From: Dethiosulfovibrio peptidovorans DSM 11002
Lineage (GTDB): Bacteria > Synergistota > Synergistia > Synergistales > Dethiosulfovibrionaceae
NCBI RefSeq assembly: GCF_000172975.1
Contig: NZ_ABTR02000001.1
Location: forward strand, 1,092,501-1,156,500
DNA: 64,000 nt
Reading direction: 5' to 3'
The notes below the pieces were generated by a model. That model ran no database searches and was not told the DNA's origin. It saw nothing but the letters and a program-made list of their open reading frames with translations. Made by a program: the position numbers and the translations under genes. This document shows, one piece after another, positions 50,970 through 60,500 of this stretch. Within the stretch, counting starts at the first letter, position 1; each line of letters opens with the position of its first letter.

Positions 50970-52982
50970 CTACTTTACGTCCAGAGCTCTCTGGGATCTC
51001 AGGCGGAAGTGGGCCACCGCCTTCTCCATGTCGTCGCTCAGGGAGACCAGTTCCTCCGCCGAACGAGCCATCATCTCCAGAGCCTGGCTCTCTTCCTCCA
51101 TACCGTGGGTGATGGATTTTAAAGCTTCCGCTATGTTTTTAGTGTTGGTCGATATGTGCTCCACTCCGGAGGCCATCTCCTGAGTGCTGGCCGACTGTTC
51201 CTCCGCTGCCGCCGCTATGGACTGGACATTCTCGGTTATACCGTTCATCCTCACGACCACCTGGGTGAAGACTTCCTTGGTCTCGTCGGTTCGCTTGACC
51301 AGTTCGTCTATCAGGGTGGCCGATCTTTCCTGGTCCGACGCGGCCGTCTTGGTTCTGTTGATTATCTCCTGGATGAGGGTGCCTACGTTCTGGGCCGCCT
51401 TGTTGCTTTCCTCCGCCAGCTTTCTAACCTCCTCGGCGACCACGGCGAATCCTCTGCCGTGTTCTCCCGCCCTAGCCGCTTCTATCGCGGCGTTAAGGGC
51501 CAGAAGGTTCGTCTGGTCCGCTATGGTGGTGATCGTCGTCACGAACTGGCCGATGGAGTCCACCGAGTCGTCCAGGCTCTTTATGGCGTCTCCGACCTTG
51601 GCTCCGGCGGAAGAGACATCGTCTATTACTGACACCATAGCCTCTAGGGCCTGAGTGCCCTTCTCCGCCTCGTGGGATGTGTTCTCCGCAGCCTCGCCGG
51701 CTTCCACAGCGTTCTGGGCTCCCGACTGGGCTCCCTCTGCTACCTCCGATATGCTGGCGTTGGTCTGTTCCACCGCGGAGGCGGTGTTTTGGGCCATCTC
51801 GTTGCCTCTGACCGTCTGCTCCAGGATCTGATCGGAGGTGGCGTTGGCTTCCTCGACGGCGGCGTTGACATCCTGGGCTCTGTCGAGAACGGTCCTTGCG
51901 CTCTCGTTGACCACCGACAACGCAGACGATATCTCGGACGTCATGGTGTCCACGGCCTGCCTTAGCTGTTTGAGCTCCTTTATACTGGAGCGGTCCTCTA
52001 TCGTTACGTCGAGGTCGCCCTTTGCTATCTTGTCCATGGCCTGTACGGCCTTCTCCACAGGGGTGGCTATGGATCTGGCTATGAAGAACGATACCACCGC
52101 TATCGCCAGGATCAACCCTAATGAGATCAGGGCTATGACGTTTCTCATGTAGATCACCGGGGCCGTGAATTCGTCCAGATAGGCCGACGTGAAAATCAGC
52201 CATCCGGTGTACTCCGAAGGTGCGTAGGCCGCCAGTTTGTCCTTGCCCTCGAAAGGGTATCTGGCTACGCCGCTAGCTCCACCAAGCCCTTTTTTTACGA
52301 TATCCACCAGGGCTTGCGGAATCAGCTTGCTTTCTACAGTTACGTCCAATGTTCCCTGGAACTCCTCATTGGGGTGCAGGACCATGAGTCCATCCTTGTC
52401 TAAAACGAAGATGTATCCCGTCTTCCCCCATGTAAATCCATTGACGGTATTTTGCAACGATTTCAACGGTATTCTGCCACAGAGAACCTGAGATGGGCTC
52501 GAGCTACCCTCGGCGAAAATGGGAGTGGCTACGACTACGACCATATCACCGGTCTTTTTGGACTTTAAAGGTTTGCTGATCGACGTTTCGCCGGTGGAGA
52601 GAGTGTTTCGGACGTAGTCTCTAGTGCTCAGGTCCAGGACGGTGCCGTCCTTATAGTGTGCCTGCCCGTCCTTGTCTACCACCCAAATCTCCTGTATCCC
52701 CGTGACCTCTACGTCGATCTCTTCGATGAGCTGCTTCTGTTTATCCCAGTTCAGAGATCTCATGGCAGAGCTAGATGACAGAAGGGCTACCGCGTTTACC
52801 TCTGCCTCTACGTAGTTGTCCACGATCTTGCCTATCGAGCTGGTCAGAGCTATTCCCTCTTTTTTCGCCGCGGTGGTCAGAGCCGTTCCGGATCTCTGAA
52901 TGGCCAGTATCCCCAGGGTTCCAAGACCTATGAGCCCCGTAAGGACGAACATCGCTATGAGTCTCCCCTTAAGTGTGTTCAT
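50970..52982 (-). CDS. Methyl-accepting chemotaxis protein (dCache sensor)
   Basis: A 670-residue transmembrane receptor. Helix 1 is at about 8-28. A large periplasmic dCache sensor (about 35-275) has the amino-acid-type pattern [37 protein letters not shown] and [19 protein letters not shown]. Helix 2 is at about 285-305. The HAMP domain ([26 protein letters not shown]) and the coiled-coil signalling domain with the conserved tip [20 protein letters not shown] follow. It ends RALDVK without a CheR-docking pentapeptide. Likely chemotaxis to a small metabolite. Monocistronic. Confidence 0.95.
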   Translation of the reverse strand: MNTLKGRLIAMFVLTGLIGLGTLGILAIQRSGTALTTAAKKEGIALTSSIGKIVDNYVEAEVNAVALLSSSSAMRSLNWDKQKQLIEEIDVEVTGIQEIWVVDKDGQAHYKDGTVLDLSTRDYVRNTLSTGETSISKPLKSKKTGDMVVVVATPIFAEGSSSPSQVLCGRIPLKSLQNTVNGFTWGKTGYIFVLDKDGLMVLHPNEEFQGTLDVTVESKLIPQALVDIVKKGLGGASGVARYPFEGKDKLAAYAPSEYTGWLIFTSAYLDEFTAPVIYMRNVIALISLGLILAIAVVSFFIARSIATPVEKAVQAMDKIAKGDLDVTIEDRSSIKELKQLRQAVDTMTSEISSALSVVNESARTVLDRAQDVNAAVEEANATSDQILEQTVRGNEMAQNTASAVEQTNASISEVAEGAQSGAQNAVEAGEAAENTSHEAEKGTQALEAMVSVIDDVSSAGAKVGDAIKSLDDSVDSIGQFVTTITTIADQTNLLALNAAIEAARAGEHGRGFAVVAEEVRKLAEESNKAAQNVGTLIQEIINRTKTAASDQERSATLIDELVKRTDETKEVFTQVVVRMNGITENVQSIAAAAEEQSASTQEMASGVEHISTNTKNIAEALKSITHGMEEESQALEMMARSAEELVSLSDDMEKAVAHFRLRSQRALDVK

Positions 52983-53181
52983 GTTGATCTCCCCTCCTGA
53001 TTATGGAACAATCCACCCTATTTATAATTATATAGGTCAAGAGAGGAAACGGTCTAGAGAGGTATTCGGATTATTATGTATGGGTATTTCGCATCGACTA
53101 GCTAGGTTTTCCTGCTATCCTAGCGTAGCCGCGCTGATCAGCAGGTTTTTACCTTGGTTTTTGTATTTTTGAACATCAAAA

Positions 53182-53209
53182 AAGACCTCGTTCTGTCAAA
53201 CGAGGTCTT
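53182..53209 (-). terminator. Terminator after AbrB-type gene
   Basis: AAGACCTCGTT (53182-53192) pairs with AACGAGGTCTT (53199-53209). The A-run at 53178-53183 gives the U-tract on the minus strand. Confidence 0.8.
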
Positions 53210-53225
53210 AGATTGCTTTCGTCTG

Positions 53226-53714
53226 TTATCTGCTCAGGTAGCGGGCCAGCAGAGGCACCACCATGAGTACCAGGGTTATCCTGCTGACGTGGAAGAGCAA
53301 TGCAAGCGGTGCGTTGGCATCGCTCTCGGTCGCTGCCAGTCCCAATCCGGAGAGCCCTCCCGGGGAGGATGCGAAAAGGGAGGTCAGTATGTCCATGCCG
53401 AAAAATCGAGATAGAGCAAGTGCCACCAATACGCCGAAACCTAACATCACCACCGAGTAGCCCATAGCCACCGGTATCATGCCCGGAAGGCTCTTGACCG
53501 AGCTTACGTCGGAGTTGAAGACTATGGCTCCGGCCACTAGAAGCTGGGATATCGCGCTGAGCCATCTGGAGCTTTCCATGTCGGGAGCGAAGGCTATCTT
53601 GACCGCCAGCCCGGCGATCATCCCTCCGACCATTATTCCCGACGGCATCCGGCAGAGATGGCCTATCAAGCCCCCCAAGGCTACGGCCCCCCATACCATG
53701 AAAACGTGGTTCAT
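53226..53714 (-). CDS. AbrB-duplication-type membrane protein, half length
   Basis: A 162-residue protein with four or five hydrophobic helices, including GALIGHLCRMPSGIMVGGMIAGLAVKIAF-like and LTSLFASSPGGLSGLGLAATESDANA segments. These are the hallmarks of the integral-membrane AbrB family, often misnamed 'ammonia monooxygenase' or 'AbrB regulator'. Typical members are about 350 residues with two such units; this one has a single unit, so it may dimerise or pair with another half. AGGAGG precedes the ATG. An upstream hairpin and a small membrane-protein gene precede it. Confidence 0.75.
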   Translation of the reverse strand: MNHVFMVWGAVALGGLIGHLCRMPSGIMVGGMIAGLAVKIAFAPDMESSRWLSAISQLLVAGAIVFNSDVSSVKSLPGMIPVAMGYSVVMLGFGVLVALALSRFFGMDILTSLFASSPGGLSGLGLAATESDANAPLALLFHVSRITLVLMVVPLLARYLSR

Positions 53715-53745
53715 ATCGGCGAACCCTCCTAGGTGAAAAACAGGG

Positions 53746-53774
53746 GAGGGGGCTCCCGTTTCAGAGGCCCCCTC
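53746..53774 (-). terminator. Hairpin between small membrane protein and AbrB-type gene
   Basis: GAGGGGGC (53746-53753) with GCCCCCTC (53767-53774). On the minus strand it is followed by CCCTGTTTTTC. It may end or attenuate transcription into the AbrB-type gene. Confidence 0.55.
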
Positions 53775-53792
53775 GTGAAGTACGGTATTTCT

Positions 53793-53906
53793 CTAGTTCT
53801 GATGTGCGTTCTGTCGAATAGTCCTGTATTTCTGAAGGATCTCTTTCCTCCAGAGCACGCAGGCCGACAGTATGAGATAGGCTACTACGAAATTGAAAGC
53901 CGACAA
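53793..53906 (-). CDS. Small membrane protein (37 residues)
   Basis: A TTG start at 53906 lies 7 nt after a near-perfect AAGGAGGGGG site. The product begins MSAFNFVVAYLILSACVLW, one membrane helix, and ends in a basic helical tail (RKEILQKYRTIRQNAHQN), so its orientation is probably tail-in. It precedes the AbrB-type half transporter on the same strand. It resembles small accessory subunits of transporters in layout. No homologue is recognised; expression is supported only by the ribosome-binding site and composition. Confidence 0.55.
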   Translation of the reverse strand: MSAFNFVVAYLILSACVLWRKEILQKYRTIRQNAHQN

Positions 53907-54011
53907 AGCGCCCCCTCCTTCCATGTAACATCGTCATCGCTTCAGACCAGTATAGAGCTACAAGTCTTGAAGGGCAAGGCTTACGGATCAAGAGGACAAG
54001 CCATGTAAAAT

Positions 54012-54051
54012 AAGATGTTTTTTATTCTGTTAAGCGCCTTAAAAACATCTT
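54012..54051 (-). terminator. Terminator after alcohol dehydrogenase
   Basis: AAGATGTTTTT (54012-54022) pairs with AAAAACATCTT (54041-54051), flanked by A/T-rich sequence that gives a U-rich tail on the minus strand. Confidence 0.7.
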
Positions 54052-54074
54052 GTTTTATTTGGTAGAATATTTAA

Positions 54075-55130
54075 CTATATCAAAACTACAGGTTTGATTA
54101 GGTCCTTGGGTTTGTCTTTCATCAAATAGAGGGCCTCTTCAATGTGATCAAATCCCTCGAAGGTGTGGGTGACTAGTGGTGCAAGATCTAGTTTGCCGAT
54201 GGAGACTAGGCGAGACAGTCTTTCCATCCTAAGTCGACCACCAGGCATAAGACCGCCGTTGATTGATTTATGTCCCATCCCAACGCCCCACTCTAAGCGG
54301 GGAATCTCGATAGTGTCTCCTGATCCCAGGTAGTTAACGTTGCCGATCTTTCCTCCTGGTCTGAGAGCTTTTATTGCTTCGGAAAAAGTATCGACTGTGC
54401 CTCCAGCTATAATTACTTTATCTACGCCTACTCCCTTGGTTAGTGCGAGAGCTTGTTCGCTTATAGAACCTTCTTTGTAGTTGATTAATTCAGTTGCCCC
54501 GTAAAATTTTGCAGCTTCTGTGCATTTAGGGCGTGTGCCTACGGCGTAGATATGAGCAGCGCCTTTCATGTTGGCTCCTGCTACGGCCATTAGACCCACT
54601 GGCCCTATCCCGATAACCAAAACGTTGTCTCCATATTGGATATCGGCTAGTTCTGCTCCGTGGAACCCTGTTGGGACCATATCTGAGAGCATTGGGGCAA
54701 GCTTTAAGTCCATACCCTTTGGAAGGTGTGCTAAATTTCCGTCAGCGTCGTTAACATGAAAGAAGTCGCTAAATAATCCGTCTTTCGTATTAGAGAACTT
54801 CCAGCCCTGAAGTATGCCATGTGAGTGCATAGCATATCCCCCTTGGGCCTCGAGAGAGTTCCAGTCTGGAGTTATCGCAGGTACAATAACCTTATCCCCT
54901 GGTTTGAAATCTTTGACAAGTTCGCCGACTTCTACTACTTCGGCTATCCCTTCGTGACCAAGGATCATGTTATGTCGTTCGCCGACCGCTCCTTCCCAGA
55001 CTGTATGAACATCCGATGTACACGGCGATATTGCCAAAGGTCGGCAAATAGCGTCCATAGGACCACATGTTGCTTTTTCTTTCTCAATCCAGCCTACTTC
55101 ACCTATTTTTAACATAGCGAAACCCTTCAT
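54075..55130 (-). CDS. Zinc-dependent (NADP-type) secondary alcohol dehydrogenase
   Basis: A 351-residue medium-chain dehydrogenase very close to the Thermoanaerobacter brockii secondary alcohol dehydrogenase (same MKGFAML...GEVGWIEKEK start and KDLIKPVV end). Catalytic zinc ligands Cys37 (SPCTSD), His59 (LGHEG) and an Asp near 150 (MLSDMV) are present. VLVIGIGPVGLMAVAGANMKGA is the nucleotide-binding loop, followed by AVGTRPKC as in NADP-preferring members. The gene is clearly more AT-rich than its neighbours, suggesting transfer from a Firmicute-like donor. A 10-bp inverted repeat sits just upstream. Confidence 0.95.
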   Translation of the reverse strand: MKGFAMLKIGEVGWIEKEKATCGPMDAICRPLAISPCTSDVHTVWEGAVGERHNMILGHEGIAEVVEVGELVKDFKPGDKVIVPAITPDWNSLEAQGGYAMHSHGILQGWKFSNTKDGLFSDFFHVNDADGNLAHLPKGMDLKLAPMLSDMVPTGFHGAELADIQYGDNVLVIGIGPVGLMAVAGANMKGAAHIYAVGTRPKCTEAAKFYGATELINYKEGSISEQALALTKGVGVDKVIIAGGTVDTFSEAIKALRPGGKIGNVNYLGSGDTIEIPRLEWGVGMGHKSINGGLMPGGRLRMERLSRLVSIGKLDLAPLVTHTFEGFDHIEEALYLMKDKPKDLIKPVVLI

Positions 55131-55151
55131 AGTATTCCTCCTTGGTTGTGT

Positions 55152-55185
55152 AGGTTATATTGATTTTAAATATTTAATATAACCT
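55152..55185. promoter_or_regulatory. Operator-like inverted repeat upstream of the alcohol dehydrogenase
   Basis: AGGTTATATT (55152-55161) and AATATAACCT (55176-55185), 10-bp perfect arms with a 14-nt A/T-rich centre, 22-55 bp before the start codon. It has no U-tract and is positioned to bind a regulator of adh transcription. Confidence 0.5.
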
Positions 55186-55406
55186 GGGCCATTGTTGCTC
55201 CGCTCTCTTTCGGAATTTTATGATACCACATCTTGCCTTTGGCTTGGTGAAAAATTTATCTTTTAACTCTGCTAAAATAGCACCATGGTGGTTTTGAATG
55301 TCAAGTTGAGTGTGTGCTTTTTGATTAGTCATGGTAAGCTTGGAATTCCGAAGGTAACATTATTCATGTTTTTGGACCTCGACTAATTTGATGAAAGATG
55401 CGTCTA

Positions 55407-56513
55407 TCAAGTGGTTATGTATAAGGCCACCTTCGCCATGGCCTCTAGTTTCGATATCTCCAGCGATTCCTCGTTGGTGTGGGCCCTCTGATATCCCAGG
55501 CCGAGGTTCACCGACGGCAGCCCTCCGTAGTTGAGCACGTTGGCGTCGCTGCCTCCTCCTGTAGAGGTGATCTTTGGTATCAGTCGGGCCGCTCTGACCG
55601 CCTCTACCGCCTTTACGACCACGGGGGCATCGGCCGGAAGGGAGTAGCCCGGGTATTTCTCCTCCACCTTCTCCTCCAGAGTGGCCCCGTATTCCGCGAT
55701 AGCCCGTTTCATGGTCGTCCTCATTTCCAGAACCTGCCTCTTCAGCTTGTCCTCCTTGAGGGACCTGGCCTCCGCTTTGGCCTCCACTCTGTCGCAGACC
55801 ACGTTGATGGCATGGCCTCCCTTGATCATCCCTACGTTGGCGGTGGTCTCCTCGTCTATGCGACCGATTCTTAGGGAGGCTATCCCTCTGGATGCCGCCT
55901 GTATGGCGTTGATGCCCTTTTCCGGAGCCACCCCGGCGTGGGCCGCCAGTCCTATTATCGTCCAGGTTATCGAGGTGGCGAAGGGGGCGGTGGTTATTAT
56001 CGATCCCGGCTCGGTAGAGCTGTCGAAGACGAAGGCCATGGAGGATTTAAGCTTCGAGAGATCCAACGCCTTGGATCCTAAAAGCCCCACCTCTTCCGAC
56101 ACGGTGAAGATAACCTCAATTCCCGGATGGTCGGCTCCGTCTTTGCTAGATGCTTCGATGGCCTCTAGAATTGCCGCGATTCCTGCTCTGTCGTCCGCTC
56201 CCAGGATGGTCGTGCCGTCGGAGTAGACCATCCCGTTTCTTACTATGGGTCTGGTGGGGTGGGAGAGCGGCACCGTGTCCATATGGGCCGTCAGGGCTAT
56301 CCAGTCCGTCCTTCCTTCGGAGGGATCCAATCGTGCCACTATATTTCCCTGTTCGCCTCCGGTTTTATCGGCGCCGTCGTCCACCGACACATCTAAACCC
56401 AGGTTTTTAAGTCGCCGAATAAGCGTCTTCGCTATGGCCCCCTCCCGCCCCGAAGGAGCGGTTATGCGGGCCAACTCGATGAAGCTCTTAAGGAGCCTGT
56501 CTTTATCGATCAT
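55407..56513 (-). CDS. M20-family peptidase (peptidase T-like)
   Basis: A 368-residue metallopeptidase. Zinc ligands and catalytic residues are visible: ALTAHMDTVPLS (His, Asp), TILGADDRAGIAAIL (bridging Asp), FTVSEEVGLLGSKALD (catalytic Glu-Glu), FVFDSS (Asp) and the C-terminal GYQRAHTNEE (His). The dimerisation lid (GLAAHAGVAPEKGINAI) is intact. It acts as a cytoplasmic aminotripeptidase or similar, fitting peptide use. Start ATG at 56513 behind GGGAGG; an earlier in-frame ATG is rejected. Confidence 0.92.
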   Translation of the reverse strand: MIDKDRLLKSFIELARITAPSGREGAIAKTLIRRLKNLGLDVSVDDGADKTGGEQGNIVARLDPSEGRTDWIALTAHMDTVPLSHPTRPIVRNGMVYSDGTTILGADDRAGIAAILEAIEASSKDGADHPGIEVIFTVSEEVGLLGSKALDLSKLKSSMAFVFDSSTEPGSIITTAPFATSITWTIIGLAAHAGVAPEKGINAIQAASRGIASLRIGRIDEETTANVGMIKGGHAINVVCDRVEAKAEARSLKEDKLKRQVLEMRTTMKRAIAEYGATLEEKVEEKYPGYSLPADAPVVVKAVEAVRAARLIPKITSTGGGSDANVLNYGGLPSVNLGLGYQRAHTNEESLEISKLEAMAKVALYITT

Positions 56514-56640
56514 ATCGGGTCCTCCCTTTCCGGTAGTTTTCCCCTCTTCTCGCTCGATAGGCGGCTTCAAGGACAGATTACCCCAAGGATAGCCAGGTTG
56601 AAAGGGTATAATGTATTATATTTGCTGGAGGTGATCTTCC

Positions 56641-57417
56641 TTGAGAGGCCGATCGTCGCTCGTCCTGTCTATGTTTCTGATATTATCCGCCTTTTCCTCG
56701 GAAGGTGCGATCCTTCGGGGTCGGGTCGTATCGGTTTTGGATGGGGATACCTTCGACGTTATGTGCGGTCGACGAAAGCTGAGGGTTCGCTGTCTTTTGA
56801 TGGATACTCCCGAGCTTCATCACCCCGTCAGAGGGATCGAGGAGTTCGGTCTAGAGGCCATGAAGGCCGCGGAGTCCATGATTTTCGGAAAGTCGGTCGT
56901 TCTGGATACCGCCGGAGTGGACCGTTACGGAAGGACCTTGGCCCACCTGTGGTATCGCGACGGCAAAGAGGACCGGGACCGGCTCCTAGCTGAGGAGCTA
57001 TGTCGTCTCGGTTTGGCTCAACCTCTTCTGATGGGAGACGATCTGACCTATTCCGACAGGGTCGAGCTGGCCTTGGATGAGGCCTGCTCGGAAGGCAACG
57101 GATTCTGGAGAGTTGCGCGTTCCAGGCTTTTTTCGCCTGGACAGATAAAATCGGAATTGACCTCCTTGAGGGGGCACTTCGTCGATGTCAGGTTGAGGGT
57201 TTCTCGAATTTACGACGGCCCTTCCCTTTGGAGGATATATTCCTCGGAGAGGGGATTCTCCGTCGCCGTGAGAAAAGAGGTTTTTCGAGGCATCTTGCCC
57301 GGTTACCTTTCTGAAGGGGTGGAGATAAGGGTGGTGGGAAAGGTTATGGCCGGTTATCATGGTGCGGAGATCTCGATCGGATCGGCCGTCCAGATCTCTC
57401 CTTCTCGCCATATATAG
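56641..57417 (+). CDS. Secreted thermonuclease (SNase)-like protein
   Basis: A 258-residue protein with a signal peptide (RSSLVLSMFLILSAFSSEGA). An SNase-fold domain follows at about 24-165: GRVVSVLDGDTFDV, VRCLLMDTPELHHP and VVLDTAGVDRYGRTLAHLWYRDGK contain the Asp/Arg-type active-site positions of the family. The last 90 residues form an additional beta-rich OB-like segment (VDVRLRVSRIYDGPSLWRIYSSERGFSVAV) not found in minimal nucleases. TTG start behind GGAGGTGATC. Probably a periplasmic nuclease or nucleic-acid-binding protein. Confidence 0.85.
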   Translation: MRGRSSLVLSMFLILSAFSSEGAILRGRVVSVLDGDTFDVMCGRRKLRVRCLLMDTPELHHPVRGIEEFGLEAMKAAESMIFGKSVVLDTAGVDRYGRTLAHLWYRDGKEDRDRLLAEELCRLGLAQPLLMGDDLTYSDRVELALDEACSEGNGFWRVARSRLFSPGQIKSELTSLRGHFVDVRLRVSRIYDGPSLWRIYSSERGFSVAVRKEVFRGILPGYLSEGVEIRVVGKVMAGYHGAEISIGSAVQISPSRHI

Positions 57418-57492
57418 TGGATAACATCTTTTCCAACGCTAATCCACGGGGGTTTTCACCGGTTATCCACAGGGTTATCCACTGTATCCACA
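57416..57492. promoter_or_regulatory. Cluster of DnaA-box-like sites
   Basis: Five matches to TTATCCACA within 77 bp: AGTGGATAA (57416-57424, reverse, one mismatch), TAATCCACG (57440-57448, two mismatches), TTATCCACA (57463-57471, perfect), TTATCCACT (57475-57483, one mismatch) and GTATCCACA (57484-57492, one mismatch). It lies between the thermonuclease gene and the large envelope gene, with no dnaA or dnaN nearby. Confidence 0.55.
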
Positions 57493-57510
57493 AAAATTGG
57501 GGGTAGAAAG

Positions 57511-60500
57511 ATGAAAAAAAGGGTATATTTCTCCCTTTTAGCAGGGATTATGCTTCTGGCGATATTGGCGTTCCGATGGGGTGGGGCCAAGGTCGTCGAT
57601 CTGATAGATAGGGGAATCCAAGACGGGGTCGCCTCGATGGGAGGGGCCTCCATGTCGATAGGATTTATCGACGGGAACCCCTTCAGTGGTTACCGTATTA
57701 CCTCTCTTCGGCTTATGGACCGATCGGGGGTCACGGTTGCGACGGTCCGATCTGTTACCGGTAAGCCGGATCTCAAGGCCCTGTTGAGTGGCAGAATCAG
57801 GTTGGCCTCCCTTGAGGTTGAGGGCGTTAGGGTCGAGGAGATGCTGCTTCCCGATCTCGTTTCCGAAACCGAGAGCGGCGGCGGGGAGGTCCCTCTGGAG
57901 ATAGGTCTGGTGACGGTGTCGGACTGCGGTCCCCTCTACGGTGGGGGATGGAGTTTGACCGAGCTGAGAGCCGTCGGCGACGGGATGTCCTGGAGCGGAT
58001 ACGTCCGGGGATCATGGCGTGAGGAGCCCCTGGACGGTGATTTCGAGTTCGACCTATCCGAGGGAGTGAGGATTCCGGCCGCGTCTATTCGCGGGGTCGG
58101 GGGGTCCCTTTCCTTTTCCGGCAGCTTATCTCCCGGGCTGGACGGTTCGGGCAGCCTGGAAGACCTCTCTATGGAGCGTTTAGGGGCGATACTGCCATCT
58201 CTCGAAGGAGCCGGCGTCAAAGGCAGGGCGAATCTACGGTATCGCCTTTTCGGGACGTTCTCGTCTCCCGTTTTGTCCGGCGACCTTCACTTCTCTGAAG
58301 GCGGTCTGGGAGAGCTGCCTCTGCCCGACGTTATGGGCGACGTGAGCTTCTCCGGCGGGGAGCTGTCTCTGTCCTCCTGTCGAATCGAGCTGGGAGAGGG
58401 AACCCTCTCGGGAGATATCTCGGTGGGGCTGATCTCAGAGGACCACCCTATCCAGGTCGATCTGGTGGCGACCGACGTCGATTTATCCTCCTTCTCCGGG
58501 GAGCTTCGGGATAAGGCGGTTTCGTTGGACGTAGGCTTTCTATCCATCGCCCTGAAGGGCCCTGCCGCGTCGCCTGTGGGCGAGATGAGCTTTCGGAAGG
58601 TCAGGGCCTTGAAAGGCGGCGGAGGCCTGACCGATATGTCGGGAAAAGTAACCATAAGGGAAGACGGAGGACTCGACGTTCTGGTCCGGTCGCCTTTGGC
58701 CGGAGGAAAGTTATCGGTGAAGGGGGCGGTCGACCTGGACGGCGGATCGGTGGATCTGTCGGCCTTGGCCGACAACGTGGACCTCTCGGAGTTGTCGTCC
58801 CTGACGGGGAATCGCCTTCCCGACGTGGAAGGAAAGATCGGGGCGGATATAAAGGTGTCCGGTCCGCTGGGAGCCCCATCGGCGGAGGGAAGACTTTTCT
58901 CCGATAAACTCGCTGTCTTCGGTGGTTCTCTGGGACGGACCGAGGGCAGCTTTCGATACGATAAGGGCCTTTTGAGAATCATCTCCCTCTCGTCGGAGAT
59001 AGGTTCCGGCAAGGTCACAGGAGGAGGCACGGTGGACCTCGAAAAGGGACCGTCCGTCCGTCTCGACGGAAAGCTTTCAGGTATCGCCGGGGCGTCGCTG
59101 GAAAAGGCTTTCCCCGCCGCCGGAGGGAATATGCCCGAAGGTGTCTTGGATGGCAGCTGGTCCTATCGATCCAAAGGGAGCGGAGGGCTTTTTAGCATGG
59201 ACCTCAGGTCCGGCAAACTGACCTTCGTCGAGGTGTTTCCCCTCGTGGGGTTCGAGGCCAAGGTATCTCTCGAGGGCGAGAGGCTGAAGATCGATAAGGT
59301 GGAAGCCGGGCTCTACGGAGGAAGACTTTCCCTGTCCGGGGCTGCCCCCCTGGCGGTAGGGGATATGGCGATCAAGGGATCCCTGTCCGGTCTGGACGGC
59401 TCGGTCCTCTTCGGAGCTATGGGTGGCCTGGAGGCTGCGGGCAAGATCGACGGCGAATTCTCCCTGTCCGGCTCCTACTCGTCTCCCAGGTTGGATTTCT
59501 CCGCCCGGACTGACAGGCTGGACCTGGAGAGCCTTCCCGTGGAGAAGCTGTCTCTGTCGTTGAAGAGCGGCAAGGATCGGATCGATGCCTCTCTCAAGGG
59601 ACTGATGGGTGGTTCCCCCCTCAAGGGCGGCGGATGGATTAGGCTGCCCTCGGGAAAGGATGCCGGTGCTCTCGACCTGGAGGCCTCGGTGAGGGGACTG
59701 GACATAAGGAGCATAATGCCGGAGGACATCGAGATGGGAGGGACCCTTTTCGGGAAGATTCACCTCTTAGGCCCTCTTAACAGGCCTAAACTGTACGCAC
59801 AGGGGAAGGCCCCCAGGCTTCAGGTGGGTAACATGGCCTTCGCCAGTGTCGACCTCGGAGGATTTCTGGGCAGGGACGACGACCTCTCCTTCCAGGCTTC
59901 CAGCCTCTTCGGAGACCGGCGGGTACAGGCATCCTGCGACGTGAAGCCTTACGACTCGGGCTGGGGGTTGGAGTTCGAAGCTTCCGGAGGCGACGTACTT
60001 CTGTCATCTCTGGCGCCGAACCTTGAGGGAGTTGTGGACGGCCGAGTGGACCTTAATATGTCTGGTTCCTGGAAAGACGGAAGGATCTCAGCCTCGGGCA
60101 ATGCCTCGTCTCGGGAGCTGTCGACCCATGGGATCAAGATCCGGTCGGTTTCTCTGCCTCTGAAGGTAGATGGCCCCTCCCTAAGGGTATCCGGCGGAAA
60201 GGCTGAGATGTACGGGGGCAGAGGAGACGTGGATCTATCGGTGGATCTTACTAGAAATTCCTGGAAGGGCAAGGTCGATGTGAAGGGTATCGACGTGAAG
60301 CCTCTTCTGGAGGACGGGGCCGATCTTCCCGGGACCATCTCGGGCGACGCCGACCTGAAGCTGGATCTATCCGGTGTCGCAGGGAGAGCCTTTCTCTTCA
60401 ACGTCACCGGCTTTCTCAGGGGGAGGTCGGTGGAGCTTATCGACTTCTCCGTGTTGAAGTCGGTCACCAAGGGAGCTCCTCTCAGGATCAAGGACCTGGC

